64,000 nucleotides of DNA from an uncultured Saprospiraceae bacterium (GCA_905480605.1 CAJQRD010000003.1:51569-115568), one strand, 5' to 3'; shown: positions 16,013 through 25,064, counted from the first letter of the stretch. Numbers and translations: made by a program. The notes: generated from the letters alone by a model not told the origin.

Positions 16013-19000
16013 TTATATTCTACTTAAGTAGATCTTTTCACTCTCAACAAATTGACCTTTATTAAAGTAAGATTTAATATATATCCCTGAAGGCAAATCA
16101 CTTTGAACTAGTGATGCGCCAACATTTACCAATTGCCCTACTAAATTAAAATATTTAACATTGTCATATACAAAATCCAATTCAAGATCATCCGTATTTA
16201 CCATTCGATCTGCAATGCCTATGGCATAGTTTCCACTGCCTTCAAAACGAACTGTAAACTCCAAGAAGCCTTCAGTCTTATTGGTATTTAATAAATTTAT
16301 AATTTCCCAAACTGGCGCTTCTGATCCTGTCAAATCTTGGTCAGTGTACAACGCTTGAATATCAGGTCTCTCCCATTCTTCACTATTTTCAATCGGCATA
16401 AAATATGTCAATTCATAATCAGTTCCATTTACAATATCCGTATCAATATTTAAGATTCGATCAACCCAAAAAGAATTTCCCTCTTCAATAATCTGCGTTC
16501 CTGCAGATAACAGTTGTGATGAAAAACAAAACTCAGATGAGGCTTCATCTAAGCTTGCAATCGAACAAAGAATACTATCATTGCTTTGCAAATAAGCCAC
16601 TTCGTCTTCCGCAATCGCCGTTTGTAAAGTAGAACCCACTTCGCTATATAGTTGCGAAATTGAGAAAGATTCAAATACAAAATTGGGAGCAAAATTATTT
16701 ATTTCTAATTCTCCTGTTTCGATGCATCCATCCTCCCCATTCGCATAAATACTTGCAACTGCAGGATAATCGACTTCCGTTGAAGCTATTTCATCATTTT
16801 CAGACACACTATTATTTTCGTAACATAACTGAACCAACAAATTGCTATTTCCATCATAGTTAAAAGCCTCATTTAAAAAGATGGCATTAAAGCCAATAAA
16901 AGCTTGATAATCGTCAGAAAAAACTTCTGTTAATGGTGTCGTCAAATCAATATCGTTCAATTCATTTTGAGTTGTATGACCTAAAGACACGGTAAAATTT
17001 CTATATCCGGCATTGCTGTTTTGTTCCAAAATATCAAAGAACATTCTTTTAATATCACCTCGTTTCAATCCACTTAATTTTAAGTACTCAGCTTTGTATA
17101 ATATCTGCGTTCTGTTATTTTCAAATGAACCTCGGAATACAGATTTCGATGGTATTTTTCCTGTGCCCACTGTAACAGGTACGCCAACTAGCCCATTGTT
17201 AAATAATTCATCATTTTCATTAATTATCAAAGTAATTTTATCATTTAAAATTTCTTGATCTGACTCCAAATTCAAGATTAAACTTTTATCTCCATCCACT
17301 ATAGAGTTGTCAAAAACCAACATATCAAAAGAGACTGATAATTCTCCCTCAAGCAATAAAGCCGTTTTATTTTCAAGGATAAAATCTTCACCTTCAACGG
17401 CAGTACTTTCATCTGATACCATAATTGAAATATTGGCATCATTTTCAAAAGGCAAATTGGTTTCAACTAAAATTGATTCTACGGATACAGGATCACAATA
17501 TGCTTCATTCAACTCACCCACAATATCTATATTCAACCTTGAGCTCTCAAATCTCAATCCAGCTTTAGCAAATTGATTTGTAGTAAACATACCTCGACCA
17601 TAAGAAGCTGCAAGCATTTGTTGATCACTGTCTCTATATTTTAACATGCTGACTCTTCCGATTCCAACAGGCCCACTTATATTTTCCCATTGTATTGAGG
17701 AGGGCGTGATTAAGGTTTTCCAAATACCCACTTCCGTAGCGATAACTACTTCATCTCTATTTCCAGGACTAAAAACACTCCATCTAACAGGAATGTCAGG
17801 TAAATCTCCTTCAAGGGATCTCCAGTTCTCTCCTCTATCTTCTGAATAAAAAACACTTTGAACATTAAAATTACTATATGTACAAAGCAACCTGTTATTA
17901 TTTGAAGGATCGACTTCAATGTTTCTAAGGAATCCATTCCTATTGAAAAGCAATTCAGATGTTACATCTTCAGTTCTCGGATTTGTTATTCTAATTACTT
18001 TACCATTATTTGTGCCCACATACAAGACATTATTATCTGTAGGATCAACAAGTAAAGCAGATATTCTATCATTAGACGCTGCAGAAACCAATATAGAATC
18101 ATCAACATTGTTGATTACATTTAACCAATGTACTTCACCTGCATCACTGCTCATATAGAGAATTTTATCTAAGTCATCATAGTCTGAAGGGTTGATAAAA
18201 TAAGTAGATCCAGGTACAGAAAAGAAAGTATTGTTGGTAAAATTTGGGCCTCTTGATATAGTATAATTACCACGTTGAGAAGACCTAACAACGATGTCAG
18301 GATTGAGTTGGTCAATATGACAAAATGCACCATCACCGCCACCAACATCAATGCTTGAAGATAAACCTGGCATATTCACTACTTCCGTACCGTTATCTTG
18401 TGAGCCACCAATATAAAAATCAGTTTCTTCACGTGGATGTATTGCACATGCATAATATTGAGTAGAAATATAACCTTTACTTAAGTCTTCAAATTCTGGT
18501 CTTAAGGCGCTAGCATCTCTGGTCAACCATAAGCCGCCATCATTTACAAAATAAGCCAAATCAGAAGAACCATTTATATAATAAGCATTATGTTGATCGG
18601 CATGTACAAAAGGTAAGCCCGTACCTTGAAACCAATTTGTAACTTTTCGCCAAGAAGTACCTCCATTTACCGTCTTAAATAAATCAACACCGCCTACAAA
18701 AAATACATCGCTGTTGTTTGGATCAATTGCAATTGACATATCATACCAAGCTTGACCACCTGCCAAGGGAGAACCATCATTTCTCTCCGGCACTCTTTGG
18801 GATTCCCAAGTATCTCCGTTGTCTTTTGATGTAAGGATGTGTCCTACGCCATTTGTATTTTCATCTTGAACCATAAGAACTACAAAATTCGTATCCTTTT
18901 GAGAGACAGCGATATCTATTCTTTCAAAGGAATCTATTCCCAATTCAATATACTCCCAAGTGCCTCCCTCATCTAAAGACCTGTAAACACCATCCTGTGA

Positions 19001-19795
19001 AAACATACCTGCACTTGCAAAAAGTGTTCCTCCTAGAGTACTTACTATATCCGCCATCCTATTTGAAAATCCTTGATTTATATTGTTCAATGAAATCGAC
19101 CAATTCTCACCACCATCTCTTGATCTCAACAATCCATTATCTCTTGTTGCAACCAATAAAACACTATCTTGAGTAATCAACATATTTTGATTGTAAAAAA
19201 AAGTTGTGTTGTTAGTGCTTTCCAATCTATCCCAGTTGACACCACCATCTTCAGATTTGTAAACACCATCGCCACGATAAGCATCACCATTAAACCATCC
19301 TTCTCCAGTTCCTACATACATAATTTCAGGATTATGAGGATCTTGAACCATTGAAGAAATTGATGGGTTACCCACGTAACCTTCAACACGTTCCCACGTA
19401 GGAGCAAGCATTGCATTTGTGCATTTCCACAAACCTCCAGCTACACTTCCAACAAACAAAGTATTTCCTGTTGAATCACGACTATCAATTATTAAAGCTC
19501 TTGTTCTACCTCCCACATCATTTGGACCACGTGATTCCCATTCATCATCAGCCAATGATTTTTGATAAGAGGGAGATTGAAGCATCGCCTTTCGAATCTT
19601 GTACAGTTTTTCCTTTGGAACGGTATTCGTTTCTGGATCCCTGGTCATCATGAATTCCTCCTCGGCCATCTCAGCTATACGATGATATTTTCCATGATCA
19701 GGAACTGATGTTTGCTCAATTCGAGAATCCGAACTAGAGACAAAAAATAGTACCACAAAAGTCAATGATAATAAATTGATTGTGAAGAGTTTCAT
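16013..19795 (-). CDS. Large secreted VPS10/sortilin-repeat (BNR) protein with Calx-beta domain and T9SS tail
   Basis: 1261 residues from the ATG at 19795, which begins a clean signal peptide (MKLFTINLLSLTFVVLFFVS); the longer frame to 19912 lacks one. About 700 residues are sortilin-type beta-propeller repeats with Asp-box-like motifs (SEDGGVNW, SRDGGENW, SKDNGDTW, SEDRGENW). A Calx-beta-like segment follows (VEGEDFILEN, SIVDGDKSLILNL). The last ~60 residues (YFNLVGQLVNVG, LPSGIYIKS) form a T9SS type A sorting domain, so the protein should be exported and attached at or released from the cell surface. No protease domain is fused; propeller proteins of this kind often bind or act on glycans or proteins, but the substrate is unknown. 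Confidence 0.88.
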   Translation of the reverse strand: MKLFTINLLSLTFVVLFFVSSSDSRIEQTSVPDHGKYHRIAEMAEEEFMMTRDPETNTVPKEKLYKIRKAMLQSPSYQKSLADDEWESRGPNDVGGRTRALIIDSRDSTGNTLFVGSVAGGLWKCTNAMLAPTWERVEGYVGNPSISSMVQDPHNPEIMYVGTGEGWFNGDAYRGDGVYKSEDGGVNWDRLESTNNTTFFYNQNMLITQDSVLLVATRDNGLLRSRDGGENWSISLNNINQGFSNRMADIVSTLGGTLFASAGMFSQDGVYRSLDEGGTWEYIELGIDSFERIDIAVSQKDTNFVVLMVQDENTNGVGHILTSKDNGDTWESQRVPERNDGSPLAGGQAWYDMSIAIDPNNSDVFFVGGVDLFKTVNGGTSWRKVTNWFQGTGLPFVHADQHNAYYINGSSDLAYFVNDGGLWLTRDASALRPEFEDLSKGYISTQYYACAIHPREETDFYIGGSQDNGTEVVNMPGLSSSIDVGGGDGAFCHIDQLNPDIVVRSSQRGNYTISRGPNFTNNTFFSVPGSTYFINPSDYDDLDKILYMSSDAGEVHWLNVINNVDDSILVSAASNDRISALLVDPTDNNVLYVGTNNGKVIRITNPRTEDVTSELLFNRNGFLRNIEVDPSNNNRLLCTYSNFNVQSVFYSEDRGENWRSLEGDLPDIPVRWSVFSPGNRDEVVIATEVGIWKTLITPSSIQWENISGPVGIGRVSMLKYRDSDQQMLAASYGRGMFTTNQFAKAGLRFESSRLNIDIVGELNEAYCDPVSVESILVETNLPFENDANISIMVSDESTAVEGEDFILENKTALLLEGELSVSFDMLVFDNSIVDGDKSLILNLESDQEILNDKITLIINENDELFNNGLVGVPVTVGTGKIPSKSVFRGSFENNRTQILYKAEYLKLSGLKRGDIKRMFFDILEQNSNAGYRNFTVSLGHTTQNELNDIDLTTPLTEVFSDDYQAFIGFNAIFLNEAFNYDGNSNLLVQLCYENNSVSENDEIASTEVDYPAVASIYANGEDGCIETGELEINNFAPNFVFESFSISQLYSEVGSTLQTAIAEDEVAYLQSNDSILCSIASLDEASSEFCFSSQLLSAGTQIIEEGNSFWVDRILNIDTDIVNGTDYELTYFMPIENSEEWERPDIQALYTDQDLTGSEAPVWEIINLLNTNKTEGFLEFTVRFEGSGNYAIGIADRMVNTDDLELDFVYDNVKYFNLVGQLVNVGASLVQSDLPSGIYIKSYFNKGQFVESEKIYLSRI

Positions 19796-20193
19796 AAAGA
19801 TATATACTTGATAATTAATTGGTTGTTTTCTAAATGTGAATCTAAAGAAATAAATGTAATTTATCTTAACAGCAATCTTGAGTCGTGTCAATTTCTTAAG
19901 GAAAAAAGGCAATATCTATCTGAATTAGTATAAATCCTGACATAAAAGTCATTAAGCAAAAGAATACTTTCAAAAAGCAAAGTTTCAAGAATCCAAAATC
20001 AGCTGTTTAAGTAGGCTTAAACTTAAAGTATCGATGCCGACATTTGTAAGACTTAAGCGTCAGTTAAACGTTTAAAAAGGACATGGCATGTCTTAAGACA
20101 TGCCATGTCCTGAAAAATCCAAAAAAAATCATAAATAGATATTGAATTAATATTAAATTAAAATTGACCTAACATTGACTTAATCATAACTTA
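19796..20193. other. Intergenic region with a nested palindromic repeat
   Basis: No credible ORF. Contains an inverted repeat TTTAAG/CTTAAA around 20008-20023 and the palindromic dispersed repeat described separately (20065-20111). Promoter of the sortilin-repeat gene should lie at the left end but I cannot point to a clear -7 element. Confidence 0.5.
20065..20111. repeat. Dispersed palindromic repeat, copy 1
   Basis: Begins TAAACGTTTAAAAA, then a perfect 34-bp palindrome at 20078-20111 whose left arm starts GGACATGGCATGTC and whose centre is TTAA. The first 28 bases (20065-20092) recur exactly at 49065-49092. Nested self-complementarity (GGACATG-G-CATGTCC) could fold as a cruciform or RNA hairpin. 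Confidence 0.8.
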
Positions 20194-20217
20194 ATCGTAA
20201 TATTGCAATATAACGAT
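20194..20217. promoter_or_regulatory. ArsR operator
   Basis: A 24-bp inverted repeat, ATCGT...ACGAT around the core TATTGCAATA, with a single mismatched pair, 26 nt before the arsR start. This is the size and place of an ArsR/SmtB dimer site that would release on arsenite binding. Confidence 0.7.
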
Positions 20218-20242
20218 ATAAATCACACTAAAACCATTATCA

Positions 20243-20575
20243 ATGGGTCTAACCAAGTCAGATATTTTCACAGCAGAACAAAACAAAATTGCTTCAATTG
20301 CTAAAGTCTTGGGGCATCCTGCACGTATTGCAATATTGCAATATCTACTTGAAAAACAGAAATGCATTTGCGGAGATCTTGTAAATGAAATAGGATTGGC
20401 GCAAGCTACTATTTCACAACACCTCAAAGAGATGAAAAGCATCGGACTCTTAAAGGGAATTATTGAAGGCACTCGCGTTTGTTATTGTATAGATTCCAAA
20501 GTATTTAAGGAGATTAAAATTATATTTGATTCAATATTTAATGAAACAATTACTGCAAATAAAAACTGCTGTTAA
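20243..20575 (+). CDS. arsR: ArsR-family metalloregulatory repressor
   Basis: 110 residues, winged-helix ArsR fold: KVLGHPARIAILQYL (helix 2), CICGDLVNEIGLAQATIS-QHLKEM (metal-site helix and recognition helix), wing ending GTRVCYCID. Cys41 and Cys43 sit where the ArsR CxC-type arsenite site lies, and a terminal Cys pair adds ligands. It should repress the operon by binding the operator at 20194-20217. It leads the four-gene arsenic operon and is 13 nt from the next gene. Confidence 0.93.
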   Translation: MGLTKSDIFTAEQNKIASIAKVLGHPARIAILQYLLEKQKCICGDLVNEIGLAQATISQHLKEMKSIGLLKGIIEGTRVCYCIDSKVFKEIKIIFDSIFNETITANKNCC

Positions 20576-20588
20576 CTAAATTACTAAT

Positions 20589-21059
20589 ATGAAAATTAAC
20601 GACATAAAAAAACACCTTTCTGAAGCCACAACTATTGCTTTTGAATTGCCAAATGGGGAATTGGTTCCAAATCACTTTCATGTAACGGAAGTTGGCCTTA
20701 TTACCAAAGACTTTATAGACTGTGGAGGAACCGTTAGACATGAAAAAGTAGCTAACTTTCAACTATGGGAAGCTGATGATTATGACCATCGATTACATCC
20801 AGAAAAACTAGTATCTATTATCGAATTGTCACAAAATAAATTAGGTATTGGAGACTTCGACATTGAAGTTGAATATCAAGGTGAAACAATTGGAAAGTAT
20901 GGAATAGAACACAATGGTTCGCACTTTGTTTTGACATCCAAAAAAACGGATTGCCTTGCAAAAGACAACTGTGGTATTCCACAAGAAAAACCAAAATTTA
21001 ATCTTGCAGACATGACTGCTAGTAATTCATCTTGTACACCAGGATCTGGTTGTTGTTAA
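20589..21059 (+). CDS. DUF6428 family protein of arsenic operons
   Basis: 156 residues, no signal or membrane segment. Recognisable features are LPNGELVPNHFHVTEVG and CGGTVRHEKVANFQLW, with a histidine-rich central part and a cysteine-rich end (SSCTPGSGCC). Such proteins occur in Bacteroidota between arsR and arsC; the Cys/His content suggests arsenite or metal binding, but no activity is established to my knowledge. Gap of 9 nt to the next gene. Confidence 0.8.
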   Translation: MKINDIKKHLSEATTIAFELPNGELVPNHFHVTEVGLITKDFIDCGGTVRHEKVANFQLWEADDYDHRLHPEKLVSIIELSQNKLGIGDFDIEVEYQGETIGKYGIEHNGSHFVLTSKKTDCLAKDNCGIPQEKPKFNLADMTASNSSCTPGSGCC

Positions 21060-21068
21060 AATATTAAA

Positions 21069-21683
21069 ATGTATCAAACTCTAAATAACTTTATCGAATC
21101 ACTAGGTCCTATTTCTGATTCTAGAAAAGAAATTCTCGACGAATTCGTCTCATATATTGTTGCAAAAAATAACGCTAAGGCAAACATAAACCTTAATTTT
21201 ATTTGCACGCATAATTCAAGGAGAAGTCACATGTCTCAAATTTGGGCACAAGTGGCATCTGCTTTTTATAACATTGATAAAGTTAACTGCTACTCTGGAG
21301 GAACTGAAGCTACAGCAATGTTTATTTCAGTCAAAGAAACTTTAGAAGATCAAGGATTTGTAATCATCAAACTGTCTGAAGGATCAAATCCTGTCTATGC
21401 CATTAAGTACGACGAAGATCTTCTTCCTATAATTGCATTTTCCAAAACATACGATGACAATTATAATCCAAAGTCAAATTTTGCTGCGGTAATGACTTGT
21501 GACCATGCAGATAAAAACTGTCCAATCATTCATGGTGCAGAAAAAAGGTTTGCAATAAGATATCGAGATCCAAAAGAATTTGACAATACAGATTTGCAAA
21601 AAGAAAAGTACAAAGAAAGAAGCACTCAAATAGCGGAAGAAATGTTTTACGTTTTCAAAAATGTGCAACTAAAAAGTGAATAA
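21069..21683 (+). CDS. arsC: Arsenate reductase-like low-molecular-weight phosphatase
   Basis: 204 residues. The P-loop CX5R is Cys46-THNSR-Arg52-Ser53, and a second cysteine pair, Cys144-x6-Cys151 (CDHADKNC), has the spacing of the redox pair in thioredoxin-coupled ArsC of the Staphylococcus aureus type. Together they predict reduction of arsenate to arsenite with thioredoxin regenerating the enzyme. It is longer than pI258 ArsC (about 130 residues) because of an N-terminal helical extension and a long insert. The stop lies 8 nt inside the next gene. Confidence 0.88.
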   Translation: MYQTLNNFIESLGPISDSRKEILDEFVSYIVAKNNAKANINLNFICTHNSRRSHMSQIWAQVASAFYNIDKVNCYSGGTEATAMFISVKETLEDQGFVIIKLSEGSNPVYAIKYDEDLLPIIAFSKTYDDNYNPKSNFAAVMTCDHADKNCPIIHGAEKRFAIRYRDPKEFDNTDLQKEKYKERSTQIAEEMFYVFKNVQLKSE

Positions 21684-22320
21684 GTATATAGCTGAATTGA
21701 TCGGAACATTTGCTCTTGTCTTCTGTGGAACGGGTTCAATTATCATAAATGAAATTTCTGGCGGAGCTGTTGGCAATACCGGAATTGCTATGACATTTGG
21801 ATTTATTGTTACTGCTATGATTTATTCTGTAGGGGATGTATCCGGAGCACACTTCAATCCTGCAGTATCCATAGGATTTGGGTTGGCAAAAAAAATGCCT
21901 GCCAAAGAAATCATACCTTATATTATAGCTCAACTCCTAGGAGCTTTACTTGCAAGCGCTTGTTTGAACTTTCTTTTCCCTGAAGCTTCAACTATGGGAC
22001 AAACTTTACCCGCTGGACCTGTTATGCAAACATTCATTTTAGAGATTATTCTTACATATTTTTTAATGTTTGTTATTATAAATGTTGCAACGGGCTCAAA
22101 AGAGGTTGGTATTTTGGCTGGTCTTGCAATTGGTCTTACCGTATTGCTTGAAGCAGCTTTTGCAGGTCCAATAACTGGTGCATCAATGAATCCCGCTAGA
22201 TCAATTGCACCAGCACTATTCGCAGGAGAATTACAACATTTATGGATCTATATTCTCGCCCCTATTATAGGCAGTGCACTGGCCGTTGGCTCTTGGAAAG
22301 CAATGAGACGGAGTCTTTAA
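21676..22320 (+). CDS. MIP-family channel (aquaporin / AqpS-like) of the arsenic operon
   Basis: 214 residues, six membrane helices and both half-helix NPA motifs (HFNPAVS and SMNPARS). The start is GTG within the arsC end, an 8-nt overlap, indicating tight coupling. In Sinorhizobium the aquaglyceroporin AqpS lets arsenite made by ArsC leave down its gradient, replacing an ArsB or Acr3 pump. No pump is present here, so the same logic is likely. Selectivity-filter residues cannot be judged with confidence without alignment. Confidence 0.9.
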   Translation: MNKYIAELIGTFALVFCGTGSIIINEISGGAVGNTGIAMTFGFIVTAMIYSVGDVSGAHFNPAVSIGFGLAKKMPAKEIIPYIIAQLLGALLASACLNFLFPEASTMGQTLPAGPVMQTFILEIILTYFLMFVIINVATGSKEVGILAGLAIGLTVLLEAAFAGPITGASMNPARSIAPALFAGELQHLWIYILAPIIGSALAVGSWKAMRRSL

Positions 22321-22365
22321 ATCCACTCAGCATTAAGAATCTAAGAGTAATCAAAAGAGTAGCTT

Positions 22366-23205
22366 CTAATCTGTTGTCTTTGATTTCGCAAGAATATTAA
22401 GAAGCATACCTCCTATGATTAAAATGATGCCTATCAATGGCAATATGGTATATGATTCATCAAAGAAAATATATCCTAATATCATTGCATAAACCAATTC
22501 CATGTATTTGAATGGCGCAAGGACACTCGTCTTTTCAGTTTGGAATGCAATGGTCATAAATATTTGACCAACAGTGCCACAGATTGCTAAACCCAAGACT
22601 GAATACCATTCAGAACCATATGGCAATCTCCACTCATTGATAAAAGCAATTGATACTATCATTGAAAAAACCATAAAATAATTTATGATAGTCATATGAT
22701 GCTCCTTATTCCCCAAGTATCTCAAAGATGTAAATACAATTCCTACACTGAATGCCGATAATAATATCAAAAATAAACTTAGATAGTCAATTCTAATGTC
22801 AAATCCTTTTAAAACTATTACACCGATAAATGCAATAGCAAAACTAACCCATTGCTTGAAATTTATCTTTTCCTTTAAAAAGTAAAAAGCCATAATGGCT
22901 CCAAAAATGGGACCTAAGTATCTTATAGAAATTGCTGAGCCTAGCGGTATTCTTTGAATCGTAATAAAAAAAGCAGACAAAGATATCACTCCTGCCAATC
23001 CTCTTGTAAAAAGCATTTTTTTATGTGTGCCAATTATAGGAACCCCTTTAATTAGCATGTATGGAAAAATGAAAACAAAAGTACCAAAAGCTCTAAAAAA
23101 TACGATTTGCATTGGATGAAGACCATCAAGTGACTTGGCAGCTATATTCATTATTGCAAACGAAAAAGTAGCTATAAGAATAAATGCAATGCCTTTTGAT
23201 ATCAT
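22366..23205 (-). CDS. EamA/DMT-superfamily transporter
   Basis: 279 residues, ten membrane helices in two EamA repeats (first ending FKQWVSFAIAFIGVIVLKG, second ending LIGIILIIGGMLLNIL). Motifs MQIVFFRAFGTF and SAISIRYLGPIFGAIMAFYFLKE are typical of the RhaT/YdcZ-like permeases. The substrate (metabolite or amino-acid export is usual) is not predictable. It is convergent with the arsenic operon and unlikely to belong to it. Confidence 0.88.
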   Translation of the reverse strand: MISKGIAFILIATFSFAIMNIAAKSLDGLHPMQIVFFRAFGTFVFIFPYMLIKGVPIIGTHKKMLFTRGLAGVISLSAFFITIQRIPLGSAISIRYLGPIFGAIMAFYFLKEKINFKQWVSFAIAFIGVIVLKGFDIRIDYLSLFLILLSAFSVGIVFTSLRYLGNKEHHMTIINYFMVFSMIVSIAFINEWRLPYGSEWYSVLGLAICGTVGQIFMTIAFQTEKTSVLAPFKYMELVYAMILGYIFFDESYTILPLIGIILIIGGMLLNILAKSKTTD

Positions 23206-23274
23206 ATCCTATTAACATTTTAGTTTGTGTAGAGTTTAAGTCTACAGTTTTTATTTGATGGGCTAAGGTTGGGA

Positions 23275-23307
23275 TTTACGGGACGCTGCGCTTTACGGAC
23301 GCTGCGC
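23275..23307 (+). repeat. Two-copy tandem repeat with TTTACGG start
   Basis: Units of 17 and 16 nt, TTTACGGGACGCTGCGC and the same with one G missing. The unit start resembles the 24-bp arrays at 49897 and 55374. It lies 70 nt upstream of the EamA gene start. Confidence 0.6.
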
Positions 23308-23413
23308 TAGCTAGAGCTTTGCTTTGTTTTCAATAATTGATTAAAGAATTGTTGCGGGAAGAATTGACATTATTAAGGGAAAAATCGTAATCAATTCAAG
23401 CTCTCTCTAAGAG

Positions 23414-23421
23414 TATATTTG
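23414..23421 (+). promoter_or_regulatory. -7 promoter element before the CPNCWG pseudogene
   Basis: TATATTTG matches TAnnTTTG, 27 nt before the ATG at 23449. A GGAAGAATTGACATT word at 23356-23370 recurs before the thioredoxin gene at about 23643-23657. Confidence 0.35.
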
Positions 23422-23448
23422 TATTCTATAATAATTTATAAACAAACC

Positions 23449-23622
23449 ATGAAACAAGAAAGATTAAAGGCAGGGAGACAAATGTAGTTATCAAGTAATG
23501 CTTGTCCTAACTGTTGGGGCTATCAAGAATATGGTAGCTTGTGTACCAAAAGTATGCACAATAAATCATTGGGCTGAATTCAAGAATACTTTAATAAATT
23601 TTTGAAAAATCATAAACAATAG
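23449..23622 (+). pseudogene. Broken gene for a small CPNCWG-motif protein
   Basis: A single frame reads MKQERLKAGRQM, stop TAG (23485-23487), LSSNACPNCWGYQEYGSLC..., stop TGA (23575-23577), then IQEYFNKFLKNHKQ and a final TAG. Small Bacteroidota proteins with a CPNCWG-QEY core and a FIQ-x-(Y/F) helix match this outline from memory, and the two in-frame stops plus missing middle residues indicate decay. It precedes a thioredoxin gene, where such proteins could have a thiol-related role; that is inference. Confidence 0.5.
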
Positions 23623-23678
23623 GAAAAATTGTCATCTTCCAAGGAAGAATTGACATTGAAACACCTCAGGCACATACT

Positions 23679-23686
23679 TAACTTTG
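23679..23686 (+). promoter_or_regulatory. -7 promoter element for thioredoxin
   Basis: TAACTTTG matches TAnnTTTG, with a TTG 20 nt upstream (23656-23658) as a plausible -33 element. An interrupted inverted repeat TGTCA-CTTCC / GGAAG-TGACA at about 23630-23655 overlaps the -33 region and could be an operator. Confidence 0.5.
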
Positions 23687-23701
23687 TAAAAAATTAACGA
23701 T

Positions 23702-24022
23702 ATGAACACTATAAAAAATAACAAACAATTCAACGATCTTGTCAAAAGTGATAAACCATTTGTTTTAGATTTCTACGCAGATTGGTGTGGCCCTTGTCAG
23801 TCACTTTTACCAACAGTTAAAAAACTTGCAACTGAATATAAAGATGATGTTGAGATCTTGACAGTCAATGTGGACAATCAAAAAGATCTGGCATCTAAGT
23901 TTTCAGTAAGAAGTATACCTGCACTTTTCTTTATGAAGGGAAATAAAATCTATCACAGTTCTAAAGGAATGATGTCAGAAACAGAGTTGAGAAAGTATAT
24001 TGATAAGCTGCCAAAAAATTAA
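23702..24022 (+). CDS. trxA: Thioredoxin
   Basis: 106 residues, the usual length, with active site WCGPC (Cys29, Cys32) and the cis-proline loop RSIPALFF. Cytoplasmic dithiol reductant. It is preceded by a promoter with an inverted repeat and by a broken small-protein gene. It could supply electrons to the thioredoxin-type ArsC and to MsrA encoded nearby. Confidence 0.93.
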   Translation: MNTIKNNKQFNDLVKSDKPFVLDFYADWCGPCQSLLPTVKKLATEYKDDVEILTVNVDNQKDLASKFSVRSIPALFFMKGNKIYHSSKGMMSETELRKYIDKLPKN

Positions 24023-24162
24023 TAGAAAACTTAGTTTTTAAAATCTGAAACATTCATAGAAATAGAAATTAAGTTGGTTAATAGATGATTTATAGTCAAG
24101 GCTTGTAGTAATAAAGTTAAAGGTTGGGAAGAACTTCTCAATCTTTAATTCGTTTACAATCT

Positions 24163-25005
24163 ATGCAACATAATTATTCACAATTAAACACAAATGCAAT
24201 CTTTCGTTTGATCAGAGATGAAGATGTATTTACACATTCTGGGTTTGATGAGAAGAAAAATGCTTTACTCACAATAGCATGGAATCCTACTGATGATCAA
24301 ATTATTACAATTGATGGTAAAAAATATAATTTTCCGAAAAATTCAATTTTACCACTTACCGGTAGCAACACCTACAGCTTTGAAAAACCTTCTGAAGTAA
24401 CAGCATGGCAATTTAATCGAGAATTCTACTGCATTATAGATCACGATAAAGAAATTAGTTGCGCAGGCTTCATTTTCTATGGGAGCACCGAGCATCTTTT
24501 TATTCAACTAGATGAAGTATATCAAAACAAGATAGACTTGCTTTTTAAAATATTTATTGATGAATTCAATGAAGAAGACACCATCCAAGGTGAAATGCTA
24601 AGAATGTTGCTTAAGCGTCTTATTATTTTGATCACAAGATTGGGCAAGCAACAATACAACAGTGGCCCAGAAATGGAAACCCAAGATTTAGATATTGTGA
24701 GGCAATTTAATCTTGCAGTGGAAAGTCACTATAAAAAATTACATCAAGTACAAGATTATGCAGCACTCCTAAATAAGTCACCCAAAACCTTAAGTAACTT
24801 ATTTTCTAAGCACAATCAGAAAACACCGCTACAAATCATAAGAGAGCGTATTACACTTGAAGCCAAACGACTTATGCTGTACACTGATTCAACTTTCAAG
24901 GAGATCGCATATGGTCTTGGGTTTGATGACCCAACAGGCTTTAGTCGATTTTTTAAGAATCAGACTGGTTATTCGCCTTCTGCATTTAGAAAGAGTAATG
25001 CTTAG
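24163..25005 (+). CDS. AraC-family transcriptional regulator
   Basis: 280 residues from ATG at 24163; a TTG at 24124 would add 13 residues without support. The N-terminal ~150 residues look like a cupin-type sensing domain (FTHSGFDEKKN, GSNTYSFEKPSEVTAWQFNREFYCI). The C-terminus has the two AraC helix-turn-helix units: YAALLNKSPKTLSNLFSK and FKEIAYGLGFDDPTGFSRFF, then the conserved GYSPSAFRK. Effector and targets are unknown; the nearest downstream gene is the PhnA-like protein. Confidence 0.9.
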   Translation: MQHNYSQLNTNAIFRLIRDEDVFTHSGFDEKKNALLTIAWNPTDDQIITIDGKKYNFPKNSILPLTGSNTYSFEKPSEVTAWQFNREFYCIIDHDKEISCAGFIFYGSTEHLFIQLDEVYQNKIDLLFKIFIDEFNEEDTIQGEMLRMLLKRLIILITRLGKQQYNSGPEMETQDLDIVRQFNLAVESHYKKLHQVQDYAALLNKSPKTLSNLFSKHNQKTPLQIIRERITLEAKRLMLYTDSTFKEIAYGLGFDDPTGFSRFFKNQTGYSPSAFRKSNA

Positions 25006-25064
25006 TCTATATAAATTGTAAACATCCTCCCTACGCAACCCTTACAACACACTTGAAAAACCCT

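Noticed and set aside
20326..20344. Second ArsR-like operator (TATTGCAATATTGCAATAT) inside arsR
   Set aside because: It encodes the conserved RIAILQY helix, so the match to the operator core is explained by coding; kept only as a curiosity.
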